A stretch of DNA of 17,962 nucleotides from Bacteroidales bacterium (GCA_029934875.1 JAOZLK010000019.1:1-17962), one strand, 5' to 3'. Counted from the first letter of the stretch, positions 6,564 to 14,414 are shown. Notes: generated from the sequence alone by a model not told the origin. Made by a program: numbers and translations.

Positions 6564-7943
6564 TTATAATAAGTCGCTTGAGAGCTGTTCTACCTGGTTC
6601 TTGATCTCGGCCAGGAACTGTGTAGCCGGTCCGCCGTCAATTGCCCTGTGATCGTAAGTGAGAGAAAGTCCGATAAATGGCTGGAACCCGAATGAGCCAT
6701 CAGCCAGGGTCGTGGGTCTTTGTACAATGGTATTAACCCCCAGGATGGCTACCTGCGGCAGGTTGATTACCGGGGTAAACATCTCCACCCCATAATTGCC
6801 CAGGTTGGAGATGGTAAATGTGGCTGCTTCCGGAGCCAGCAAATCGGGTGAAACATTCCCGCCACGGGCGGCCTCCACCACTCCTTTCAGCTGGGATGAT
6901 AAGCCGGGAAGGGAAAGGTCATCGGCATTCAGGAGGGCAGGAACAAGCAATCCGCGTTCGGTATCGACTGCAAGTCCCATATTTACCTTGTTGAAGAGCC
7001 TGATCTTCCCATCAATGAACTGGGCGTTGGCTTCGGGGTGGATTTTAAGTGCCCTGATCACGGCATAAACCACCATGTCATTCAGGGTGATATTATAGGA
7101 ATAGCCCTCCTTGACCCTACTTTTTACTTCATTTCTTAGCTGAAGCATCTTCGATGCATTGGCTCCCATATGGTGGGTCAGCTGGGCTGAATTTTGAAGA
7201 GAGTTGTACATGGCATTTGCAATGATTTTCCTGACATTAGAGAGTGGAATATCTGTATAATCGCCAGTAGCAACAATTGCGGCCGGGCTTTTGACATTTG
7301 CACCTGCAACTGATGATGATTCCACCAGGTCTTTGGAGCTAATCTTTCCAAAGGGAGTTTTCCCCCTTGGTGGAACTGCAAGCCCCTCACCTTCAAGTTT
7401 CTTCTGAGCAAGCGGGGTCAGGCGCTTTCCCGATTTAATTTCTTCGAGGACATCCCTTTCAATGATCCTGCCACCGGGTCCGCTTCCCGCGATACCTTCA
7501 AGTATGACCCGCTTTTCCGCAGCCAGCTTCCGGGCCCTGGGAGAAACTCCAACGCTTCCAATTCCGGAAGCTGCAAGTACCTGATCGGCTTCCACCTGAA
7601 CTACGGATACATCCTCTTCCGCCTGATCAGACGATTCGGGGAGCACCTTTTCAGTTTCACTGTTCCCTGCAGCACCCTCGGGACGAAACTCATCCACCGG
7701 CTCCCCCGCAGCGCCAATAACGGCTACATTGACCAGAACAGGAACTTCATCCCCCCCTTCGTAAAAACAGGCAAGGAGAACACCATCTGCCGGGGCCTCC
7801 TCTTCAAAAGAAGCCTTGTCCGTTTCATAGGCAAAAATCAAGTCTCCCGCTGAAACTTTATCTCCAATATTCTTATACCATTCCGTGAGTATGCAACTCT
7901 CAACGGATTGCCCTTGTCTAGGCATTTTAATCGCAGTAGCCAT
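6564..7943 (-). CDS. Dihydrolipoyl acyltransferase (E2) with one lipoyl and two tandem subunit-binding domains
   Basis: This 459-residue protein has E2 domains in canonical order. The lipoyl domain (1-78) carries the lipoylation site Lys43 in YETDKASFEEEAP. A Glu/Ala-rich linker follows (about 79-130). A peripheral subunit-binding domain at 133-167 reads VSPRARKLAAEK and GSGPGGRIIERDV. A second, shorter one at 175-208 reads LTPLAQKKLEGEG and GKTPFGKISSKDL. The catalytic acyltransferase domain (about 230-459) has the active-site motif DHRAIDGG (431-438) with His432 and Asp436. E2 takes the acyl group from E1 and passes it to CoA, forming the core of the multienzyme complex. It is the first gene of the leftward operon, 115 bases after a predicted -7 element. 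No E3 dihydrolipoyl dehydrogenase gene is in the window. The E2 role is certain; whether the acyl group is acetyl is unknown. Confidence 0.94.
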   Translation of the reverse strand: MATAIKMPRQGQSVESCILTEWYKNIGDKVSAGDLIFAYETDKASFEEEAPADGVLLACFYEGGDEVPVLVNVAVIGAAGEPVDEFRPEGAAGNSETEKVLPESSDQAEEDVSVVQVEADQVLAASGIGSVGVSPRARKLAAEKRVILEGIAGSGPGGRIIERDVLEEIKSGKRLTPLAQKKLEGEGLAVPPRGKTPFGKISSKDLVESSSVAGANVKSPAAIVATGDYTDIPLSNVRKIIANAMYNSLQNSAQLTHHMGANASKMLQLRNEVKSRVKEGYSYNITLNDMVVYAVIRALKIHPEANAQFIDGKIRLFNKVNMGLAVDTERGLLVPALLNADDLSLPGLSSQLKGVVEAARGGNVSPDLLAPEAATFTISNLGNYGVEMFTPVINLPQVAILGVNTIVQRPTTLADGSFGFQPFIGLSLTYDHRAIDGGPATQFLAEIKNQVEQLSSDLL

Positions 7944-8003
7944 TATCTTGTTTTAGGTGAAATACATGAGTTGAAAATTGAAAATTACAAGGTAGATAAA
8001 GTC

Positions 8004-8047
8004 CTTTTACCACACTATTACCACGCTCTTACAACACTCTTACTTGT
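8004..8047. repeat. Four imperfect 11-bp tandem repeats near the operon transcription start
   Basis: Four contiguous units are seen: CTTTTACCACA (8004-8014), CTATTACCACG (8015-8025), CTCTTACAACA (8026-8036) and CTCTTACTTGT (8037-8047). All share CTnTTAC. The last unit runs into the inverted repeat at 8043-8056. A period of 11 bases is about one helical turn, so bound subunits would line up on one DNA face. The array falls just downstream of the predicted start site of the E2 operon, inside its leader. A protein-binding array is inferred; chance AT-rich repetition is the alternative. Confidence 0.55.
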
Positions 8048-8056
8048 CTATACAAG
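8043..8056. promoter_or_regulatory. Candidate operator, copy 1 (E2 operon side)
   Basis: CTTGTCTATACAAG is a 5-bp perfect inverted repeat (CTTGT/ACAAG) with a 4-base centre. It contains GTnTAnAC, the pattern known for HutC-type GntR repressors. It sits immediately downstream of the leftward -7 element and would cover the predicted start site, a typical repressor position. A near-identical copy is at 8379-8392. No regulator gene is in the window to pair with it. Confidence 0.6.
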
Positions 8057-8058
8057 CG

Positions 8059-8089
8059 CAAAGATAGTAATATTTCTTCGAATTACAAT
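8059..8089 (-). promoter_or_regulatory. Promoter of the E2-E1-PHP-SDR-HAD-MDR operon
   Basis: Read leftwards, TATCTTTG (8066-8059) matches the Bacteroidota sigma-ABfr -7 consensus TAnnTTTG. ATTG (8089-8086), 19 bases upstream, fits the -33 TTG element. Transcription would start near 8051-8053, giving a leader of about 110 bases before the E2 ATG at 7943. This is the only promoter-like match I found for the six genes, and the short gaps between them fit one transcript. Confidence 0.65.
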
Positions 8090-8378
8090 ATCCTCCTACC
8101 CTTCCTTATGCTACTCATCTTCAGTTTGTTATGAATCATTAAGTGAAATCTGAAGAAATCTTCATCTTTTCTTAAAAAAACAGGAAGAAAGTATTATTGG
8201 ATATTCCCCTGCCTGAGAGTAAACCATTGAATGAAACTTACCCCATTAATCAGAGCATCTTTTTCAGCCGCAGCAGACCAAGCAAAAAGCCAAAGGAAAT
8301 TCACACGAGTTCCGGATTTTGGAAAATCGCTGCCCTGGTGGATATAAGAGAAAGACCTGATTATTACAAAAAATTCAT

Positions 8379-8392
8379 CTTGTCATTACAAG
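8379..8392. promoter_or_regulatory. Candidate operator, copy 2 (susC side)
   Basis: CTTGTCATTACAAG has the same 5-bp arms and 4-base spacing as the site at 8043-8056, and 12 of 14 bases are identical. It lies 16 bases upstream of the TATATTTG element for susC1, covering the -33 region, where a bound protein would block or replace RNA polymerase contacts. The two site centres are 336 bases apart, close to a whole number of helical turns at 10.5 bp per turn. Confidence 0.6.
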
Positions 8393-8408
8393 TAGTTAAT
8401 TATTTTCA

Positions 8409-8416
8409 TATATTTG
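8409..8416 (+). promoter_or_regulatory. Probable -7 element of the susC1 promoter
   Basis: TATATTTG is a full match to TAnnTTTG. No good TTG is found at the usual 19-21 base distance; that region is occupied by the candidate operator, so this may be a weak or activator-dependent promoter. The start would be near 8423, leaving a leader of about 180 bases before susC1. Confidence 0.5.
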
Positions 8417-8510
8417 AAAAGAAAAAATATCATGCATGTACAGATTTATTATTTATATAGTGTATTGAAATATATAATTCAGTTAAGATTGGCCCACTAA
8501 AAACCTCGTA

Positions 8511-8530
8511 TTATTATATATATGTAATAA
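8511..8530. repeat. AT-rich imperfect palindrome in the susC1 leader
   Basis: TTATTATATATATGTAATAA has TTATTA/TAATAA arms around a TATATATG core. It lies in the predicted 5' leader about 70 bases before susC1. It could be a protein site or a weak RNA hairpin, but such a pattern is also easily produced by AT-rich sequence. Confidence 0.3.
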
Positions 8531-8601
8531 CAACTATCATTTTATCAATTCAACAACCCTTAACAAGTGCTAACTAAACTAATCTGTAAAAACTAAAAGA
8601 A

Positions 8602-11600
8602 ATGGATGTATTCAAACTTAAAATGAAAAATCCACTAATCTTGCTTGTATTGATTGTCATTCAAATGAATTTTTCAATTGCATTTTCTCAATCCTTGCAG
8701 GACTATGAAATCACAGGAACTATTTCAGATAACAGTGGCCCTCTGATTGGTGTATCTGTAAAAATCAAAGACTCTAATACCGGAACCATCACCGATGTAA
8801 ATGGATTTTACGCTATCAAGGTAAGTCCTGAAGCTACAACACTGGTATTTTCTTTTGTGGGTATGAAAACCACGGAAGTTGCTATTGAAGAAAGAACCCA
8901 GGTTGATGTGACCATGGAGTTCGATGCATATGGACTGGACGAACTGGTTGTTGTAGGTTATGGCACTCAAAAGAAAAAGAGCCTGACAGGAGCCATTTCA
9001 GTCATCGATGATGATGCTATTACAACTACAACCGCAACAAGTCTGGCTCAAAAACTTCAAGGGAAAGTTGCCGGTTTAAATATTCGCCAGACTACGGGAG
9101 AGCCGGGAATGTATTCAAACTCAATAAATATTCGGGGTTTTGGAGAACCTTTATATGTTATCGATGGCATTGTCAGAGGTGGATCTGCAGATTTTCAAAG
9201 GCTTAACGCAGATGATATTGAAAGTATATCTGTGCTAAAGGATGCATCTGCTGCAATTTACGGATTAAATGCAGCCAACGGTGTGATCATTGTGACTACG
9301 AAAAAAGGAGTAGAAGGTAAAGCGAAATTCAGATTTAGCAGTATTCTTGGATGGTCTTCTCCTACCGATATACCGGAAATGGCCAATGCTTTCGAATATT
9401 ATACGATGCGTAATGATGCTGAAGTGAATGGAAGCCGGGCACCATTTATTACACAGGAAGAACTTGCACTCTGGGAGGCAGGAGGTCCGGGATATGAAAG
9501 CACCGATTGGTCCGATGAAACGCTGCTAAGTTCCTCTTTCCGGCAGGAGTATAGCTTATCTGCCGAAGGAGGCTCAGATAAAGTTACTTATTACATTAAT
9601 ATGGGGCTTATTGATGATGGAGGGCTTCTTAGAAGCCAGGATATTTACTACCGGAAATTCAATTTCAGATCCAATGTTTCAGCAAAACTTACTGATAATA
9701 TCACTGCAACTGTAAATATTGCGGGATTTGTAGATGAGAGAGGAAGCCCGGCTGATGGTATTTTTAATATATGGAGGGGTACAGTCTCCAGTCTTCCCAA
9801 CAAAGCGGTTTATGCCAATGACAACACCAAGTACCTGCACCGTGTACAAGATGGACAGGCCATGAACCCAGTGGCTATTGGCCAGAGTGATTTAGCTGGT
9901 TATACTATAAATGAGGATAAGGTATTTCAGACTTCTTTTGATTTAGCATGGGAAGTCCCCTTTGTTAAGGGTCTTGTAATCAAGGGGGTTGCCGCATACG
10001 ACCAGAGATTTTATCAGGGTAAAGGTGTAAGGACAGATTATGAGTTGTATGATTACAGTGTAGATGATGACACTTATCTGTCTACTGCTTTTAATACACC
10101 GGCATCCATTAATAATGCTTATAACAACTCGCATTACCTGACACTACAGGCTCATGCGATCTACAAAACCACTCTTGGAGATAATCACAACCTTGGAGCC
10201 ACACTGGTTTATGAACAAAGGGACCAGGCGGGGAGACATGCTGGAATTCTAAAGTATTATGATTTTTTCACCAATGCCCAGATAGATCAGGCCGGTGAAA
10301 CGAATGCAGCCTCCAGTGGAAATGAATGGCAAGTCAGGAATATGTCATATCTGGGACGGCTAAATTATGATTACATGGGTAAATATCTTCTGGAATTTGC
10401 AGCAAGATATGATGGCACCTATCGTTATCATCCGGATCGCAGATGGGGATTTTTCCCTGTTGTTACCGGTGGATGGAGAATCTCCGATGAAAATTTCATT
10501 AAAGACAACATCTCATGGATATCTAACCTGAAAATCAGAGGTTCTTATGGAATTATTGGTCAGGATGCAGGTGCACCTTTCCAGTATGTCCAGGCTTTCT
10601 CCACTTCCGGAGGCGGAACATATGAATTTACAGAAGGAACTCTAACCAATGGCGCCGCCGCCCCTGTGATCGTGAACGAAGAACTTACCTGGATGGAATC
10701 CAACATCAAGGATATTGGTATCGATATGGGGTTCTTCAACAACCAACTTACCATTACAGCCGATGTATACCAGAGGGACCGAACCGGGCTGCTTGCCTAT
10801 AGAAATGTCACGCTGCCCAATACCTTTGGAGGATCTTTACCGCAGGAAAATCTGAACAGCGACCGTGTCAGGGGAATGGAGTTCTCTTTTACACACAACA
10901 ACACCATTGGCCAATTCAGATACAGCATAACTGGTAACGTCAATATTGCCCGTACAATGAATGTGTATGTTGAGTCAGCTCCTTTTCAAAGCAGTTGGGC
11001 AGAATACAGAGCAGGTAGTACACGTGCTGCAGGGTCTGTTGAGTCAATGGCTCCCAACCGTTGGAATGACATTGTCTGGACCTACAACAGACTTGGGCAA
11101 TTTCAAACCGAAGAAGAGATCCTAATGGCACCCATTCAGAATGGAGCGCTTGGTAACCTGAGAGAAATTCCCGGAGACTTCAAATATGAAGATGTGAACG
11201 GTGATGGGGTTATCGATGGCAACGATATGGTTCCCAATGCATTTAATGAAAGTCCGAAAACCAATTATGGATTAACATTTGATGCAGGCTGGAAAGGTTT
11301 TGATTTTAGTTTTCTGCTACAAGGAGCTGCTAACTTCACTGCCAGGTACTCTCATGCCTATACAACCATGTTCTGGCAGGAAGGTAATACACCTGCTTAT
11401 TTTATGGACAGATGGCATTTGTCTGACCCATATGATCCGGAGAGTGAGTGGATAGAGGGTGAATGGCCAGCAACGCGTATTGGTGTAAATTTAGGTATGT
11501 TATATGCCGAAAGTGATGCATGGAGGCGATCGGCATCTTATCTTCGTATCAAGAATATTGAGTTAGGATACTCAATCAATAATGCAGCTCTTAATAAAAT

Positions 11601-11757
11601 CGGCCTTCGAAATGTCAGGGCGTTTATCAACATTAACAACGTCTACACATTTGCTGATCCTTTTATTAAACCTTTTGATCCGGAATCGATTTCAGGAATT
11701 GGCTGGACTTATCCGATCATGAGGACATTTAACCTGGGTATCAATATAGATTTTTAA
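8602..11757 (+). CDS. SusC/RagA-type TonB-dependent outer-membrane transporter (copy 1)
   Basis: This 1051-residue protein has a signal peptide of about 30 residues ending ...IAFSQ, then a carboxypeptidase-regulatory-like domain (about 35-108, from EITGTISDNSGPLIGVSVKI). The SusC marker LDELVVVGYGTQ (112-123) follows, then a plug domain (about 125-236; RGFGEPLYVIDGI, NADDIESISVLKDASAAIYG, NAANGVIIVTTKKG), and a long beta-barrel ending in the aromatic TFNLGINIDF. Such proteins import oligosaccharides or other ligands across the outer membrane, powered by TonB and capped by a SusD lipoprotein. There is no N-terminal STN domain, so direct signalling to an anti-sigma factor is unlikely. A DVNGDGVIDGND loop resembles the calcium-binding loops common in the family. 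The shared MDxFKxKMKxP N-terminus of both copies supports the ATG at 8602, although Met8 would give a more typical signal peptide. The ligand is unknown. Confidence 0.96.
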   Translation: MDVFKLKMKNPLILLVLIVIQMNFSIAFSQSLQDYEITGTISDNSGPLIGVSVKIKDSNTGTITDVNGFYAIKVSPEATTLVFSFVGMKTTEVAIEERTQVDVTMEFDAYGLDELVVVGYGTQKKKSLTGAISVIDDDAITTTTATSLAQKLQGKVAGLNIRQTTGEPGMYSNSINIRGFGEPLYVIDGIVRGGSADFQRLNADDIESISVLKDASAAIYGLNAANGVIIVTTKKGVEGKAKFRFSSILGWSSPTDIPEMANAFEYYTMRNDAEVNGSRAPFITQEELALWEAGGPGYESTDWSDETLLSSSFRQEYSLSAEGGSDKVTYYINMGLIDDGGLLRSQDIYYRKFNFRSNVSAKLTDNITATVNIAGFVDERGSPADGIFNIWRGTVSSLPNKAVYANDNTKYLHRVQDGQAMNPVAIGQSDLAGYTINEDKVFQTSFDLAWEVPFVKGLVIKGVAAYDQRFYQGKGVRTDYELYDYSVDDDTYLSTAFNTPASINNAYNNSHYLTLQAHAIYKTTLGDNHNLGATLVYEQRDQAGRHAGILKYYDFFTNAQIDQAGETNAASSGNEWQVRNMSYLGRLNYDYMGKYLLEFAARYDGTYRYHPDRRWGFFPVVTGGWRISDENFIKDNISWISNLKIRGSYGIIGQDAGAPFQYVQAFSTSGGGTYEFTEGTLTNGAAAPVIVNEELTWMESNIKDIGIDMGFFNNQLTITADVYQRDRTGLLAYRNVTLPNTFGGSLPQENLNSDRVRGMEFSFTHNNTIGQFRYSITGNVNIARTMNVYVESAPFQSSWAEYRAGSTRAAGSVESMAPNRWNDIVWTYNRLGQFQTEEEILMAPIQNGALGNLREIPGDFKYEDVNGDGVIDGNDMVPNAFNESPKTNYGLTFDAGWKGFDFSFLLQGAANFTARYSHAYTTMFWQEGNTPAYFMDRWHLSDPYDPESEWIEGEWPATRIGVNLGMLYAESDAWRRSASYLRIKNIELGYSINNAALNKIGLRNVRAFININNVYTFADPFIKPFDPESISGIGWTYPIMRTFNLGINIDF

Positions 11758-11768
11758 ATATACCAGAT

Positions 11769-13691
11769 ATGAAACTATATAGAAATATAATATTAATTGC
11801 TCTATTGGGCTTGATTGCCTGCAACGATGACTTTTTGAATCTGGAGCCAACTGACAAAGTAAGTGCAGATGCATTATTCTCCAGCCCTGAAGGTGTAAAG
11901 GTTTTTATGGCAGGCTTATACTATCAGATGCCTCTTGAAGATTTTAACTGGACACCTGATCATGGTTTCAGTTGGAACACCGGCGATGCCAACAATGCAG
12001 GGATGTTCCCCATTGTCATTACTGATGATGGCATCGGATCTGAACATCAGTCCATTACTTCTCGTGGTGGATACGACTTCGCCTGGTGGGAACGGGGGTA
12101 CAAACTGAACAGAGACATCAATCTTCTGTTTCAGGTGATCCCTGAACTGGATGTTGAACAGAAGGAAAAGGATGCCCTGTATGGGGAAGCTTCTTTTATG
12201 CGTGCCTATGTATACTTTGAATTGGCAAAGTTATATGGTGGCGTTCCCATTATTACAACAATTGCTCCTGTAGATGCCACTGAAGAAGAGCTTAATGTTC
12301 CCCGAAGTACTGAAAAGGAGACCTGGGATTTTGTATTGGCCACATGTGATACTGCGGCCATGTTGCTTGATGCAGGAGACGGAAGCAGAAGAAGAGGTAC
12401 AAAGTATGTTTCACTGGCCTTAAAATCCAGGGCCGCTTTGCATGCTGCTTCAGTAGCTAAATATTGGGATCAGTCTCCATTATCAGGAGATGCTGTTGAT
12501 GCAGCTTTGGTGGGAATGGATCCATCTGTGGCTGCAGGATATTATGCTCAATGTATCAGTGCATCGGAGGAGATTATGAATGATGGTCCATTTTCTCTTT
12601 TTCACCCATCACCTGCAAGTGTAGAAGAGGCGACTGAGAATTACAGGCAAATGTTTGAAAATCCCAATCGCGCGACGGGTGAAGTAATATTTATAAGAGG
12701 ATATACGCTTCAGGGAGTGGATCTGGGCAGCAACCAGGATAACTGGGGAAACCCGGCTCAGACTGCTGGTGCCTGGCCCCACCCGGGACGCTTTTGTCCG
12801 ACTTTGGATTTGGCGGACATCTATGAAAATTACTCGGATCCGGGTCAGAGTGCACCTATCATTACAACAGTCGATGGTGATGTTGAGAATTACGACGGCT
12901 ATGATCCCAGTAGAACCTATTTAGAATTTGATCATCCCAGCGATATTTTTGCTGATAAGGATGCGCGCCTGGGCGCTACAGTTTTACTTCCTGGTTCCAT
13001 ATGGAAAGATGTGGAAATTGTGATTCAGGGGGCATATATTCTACCCGATGGTTCGCCGATAGGTCATATTGAACTTAATAATGCACCTGTAGTCGGAAGC
13101 CCTGCTAATTTTGAAGTGGATGGGAGTACTTATTATCTCTACGGTGGCTCAACTCCAAAATTGTATTCCGGATTTAGCTCAGTTGGAGGTAACATGACAA
13201 GAACCGGATTTGGTTTTAGAAAGTTTCTCGATTCAGAATATGTTCCTATTCTCGGATGGAATTATTCAACAACCGACTGGATAGATTTCCGTTATGCTGA
13301 AATACTACTAAACTATGCTGAGGCCGTTGTGGAAAGCGGAACTGGTGATGCTACTGTAGCAGCACAAGGGATAAATGCTCTGCGGCACCGGGCAGCACAT
13401 CAGGGAGATGTTCCCCTGACGCTGGAAAATGTACTTCGTGAAAGAAGAGTAGAAATGGCTTTTGAGAATAAGAGATATTGGGACCTTATCAGGAGAAGGG
13501 AATATCATACAGCGTTTTTCGATACCTACAGGCACGCCCTGGTACCGGTACATGACTTGAGAAGTATGAAGTATATTTTTGTAAGAAGAGACTGTCATAA
13601 TACGCAACCCATGACTTTTGATGATGCCTGGTACTATAAAACCATACCGGGTACAGGAGCAAATGGTTTAACCCAGAATCCTCAGTATTAA
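11769..13691 (+). CDS. SusD/RagB-type surface lipoprotein (copy 1)
   Basis: This 640-residue lipoprotein begins 11 bases after susC1. The signal peptide ends in the lipobox LIAC with lipidated Cys18, followed by NDDFLNLEP; acidic residues just after the Cys fit a Bacteroidota surface-export signal. The N-terminal SusD-like region has WWERGYKLNRDINLL and GEASFMRAYVYFELAKLYGGVPIIT, and the C-terminal SusD/RagB region has RERRVEMAFENKRYWDLIRR (about 556-575) and ends in NPQY. SusD proteins form the ligand-binding lid over SusC on the cell surface. At 640 residues it is somewhat longer than the common 500-600. The operon partner is susC1; the next gene follows after 18 bases. Family certain, ligand unknown. 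Confidence 0.96.
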   Translation: MKLYRNIILIALLGLIACNDDFLNLEPTDKVSADALFSSPEGVKVFMAGLYYQMPLEDFNWTPDHGFSWNTGDANNAGMFPIVITDDGIGSEHQSITSRGGYDFAWWERGYKLNRDINLLFQVIPELDVEQKEKDALYGEASFMRAYVYFELAKLYGGVPIITTIAPVDATEEELNVPRSTEKETWDFVLATCDTAAMLLDAGDGSRRRGTKYVSLALKSRAALHAASVAKYWDQSPLSGDAVDAALVGMDPSVAAGYYAQCISASEEIMNDGPFSLFHPSPASVEEATENYRQMFENPNRATGEVIFIRGYTLQGVDLGSNQDNWGNPAQTAGAWPHPGRFCPTLDLADIYENYSDPGQSAPIITTVDGDVENYDGYDPSRTYLEFDHPSDIFADKDARLGATVLLPGSIWKDVEIVIQGAYILPDGSPIGHIELNNAPVVGSPANFEVDGSTYYLYGGSTPKLYSGFSSVGGNMTRTGFGFRKFLDSEYVPILGWNYSTTDWIDFRYAEILLNYAEAVVESGTGDATVAAQGINALRHRAAHQGDVPLTLENVLRERRVEMAFENKRYWDLIRRREYHTAFFDTYRHALVPVHDLRSMKYIFVRRDCHNTQPMTFDDAWYYKTIPGTGANGLTQNPQY

Positions 13692-13693
13692 TC

Positions 13694-13706
13694 ATCTAAA
13701 TTAGAT
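13694..13706. repeat. Small inverted repeat between susD1 and the DUF3823 gene
   Basis: ATCTAA-A-TTAGAT is a perfect 6-bp inverted repeat around one base, within the 18-base gap and immediately before the ATG at 13710. As RNA the loop would be too tight for full pairing. It may be a chance feature. Confidence 0.3.
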
Positions 13707-13709
13707 AAG

Positions 13710-14390
13710 ATGAAAGCAATTAAATTATATATGATAGCATTACTCGGTTTACTGCTTAGTTCCTGTGAACTGGATAATTATGACGGACCTGATGCTAAAT
13801 TTTTTGGCAGCATCATTGACACTGGTACAAATGAAGCAATTCCACAGGATCTCATTCAGGGATCTGTGATTGATTACACGGAGCATGGCTTTGAAAATCC
13901 TCAGATTCAACAGCTTAGATTCAAAGCGGATGGTACTTTCCGTAATAACCTGATGTTTTCAGGGACCTACGATGTTCAGGCTGTGCGTGGTAATTTCATG
14001 GAGGTTCCGATAGAAACCATTGAAATAAATGGTGATACGGAGCATAATTTTATGACACTGCCCTACATACGGGTAACTGAAGTAAGTATGGCTCTGAATG
14101 CAGACAGCAGCAGGCTGATAGCAACCTTCAAACTTGAGCAGCTCGTTCCGGAACCGGTAAAGTCCATGATGCTGGTAGCAGATTTGAATCCTTCGGTTGG
14201 AGTGGGAATTCGTTCGGCAACCCAGGGAGCTAACGTGGGTCGTGTTGTTGATCCTGATGAAGTATTTACAATAGAGCTGAAAACTAAATCATTGGAAAAG
14301 GGAAAGGAATATTTCTTCAGGGTATGTGCTTTAATTGATGTTCCTGAAGCCAAGTATAACTTTTGTACAGCTGTAAAAGTAGGCATCTAA
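13710..14390 (+). CDS. DUF3823-type lipoprotein in the SusE position
   Basis: This 226-residue lipoprotein has the signal sequence MKAIKLYMIALLGLLLSSC with Cys19 as the lipidation site and ELDNYDGPDAKFFGSI immediately after. The mature N-terminal part (about 25-120) contains GSIIDTGTNEAI and LRFKADGTFRNNLMFSGTYDVQ and looks like the immunoglobulin-like DUF3823 domain. A second beta-rich domain (about 121-226) ends ...YNFCTAVKVGI. Proteins of this kind lie just after susD in many polysaccharide utilisation loci and are thought to be accessory surface glycan-binding proteins, like SusE/SusF. It is co-directional with susC1-susD1 and followed by a strong hairpin, so it is probably the last gene of the first unit. 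There are no catalytic motifs. The family call rests on remembered sequence patterns. Confidence 0.8.
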   Translation: MKAIKLYMIALLGLLLSSCELDNYDGPDAKFFGSIIDTGTNEAIPQDLIQGSVIDYTEHGFENPQIQQLRFKADGTFRNNLMFSGTYDVQAVRGNFMEVPIETIEINGDTEHNFMTLPYIRVTEVSMALNADSSRLIATFKLEQLVPEPVKSMMLVADLNPSVGVGIRSATQGANVGRVVDPDEVFTIELKTKSLEKGKEYFFRVCALIDVPEAKYNFCTAVKVGI

Positions 14391-14414
14391 GCAGGTATAT
14401 TATAATTCAATAAA

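Larger units (their letters stand above)
7944..8601. other. Divergent intergenic control region with no convincing gene
   Basis: This 658-base AT-rich stretch separates the leftward dehydrogenase operon from the rightward susC. It holds two predicted promoters, two copies of a 14-bp inverted repeat, four 11-bp tandem repeats, a TGAAGA-AA-TCTTCA inverted repeat (8151-8164) and an AT-rich palindrome (8511-8530). An open frame from a TTG at 8197 to 8460 runs straight through the predicted susC promoter and has no recognisable domain, so it is not called. The 5' leaders are predicted to be about 110 bases (E2) and 180 bases (susC). Confidence 0.75.

Noticed and set aside
7908..8153. Plus-strand open frame overlapping the start of the E2 gene and the leader
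   Set aside because: It overlaps the E2 N-terminus and the repeat/operator region; the composition is low-complexity and no domain is visible.
8151..8164. TGAAGA-AA-TCTTCA inverted repeat as a terminator
   Set aside because: The stem is short, no gene ends nearby on either strand, and no adjoining U-run fits; at most a weak protein site.
8197..8460. Open frame of 87 codons from a TTG start in the divergent intergenic region
   Set aside because: It has no ATG start, no Shine-Dalgarno and no recognisable domain, and it runs across the candidate operator and the -7 element of susC1.
8602..11757. SusC acting as a signal transducer to an ECF sigma/anti-sigma pair
   Set aside because: The N-terminus goes from signal peptide directly to the carboxypeptidase-like domain with no STN domain, and no sigma or anti-sigma gene is present.
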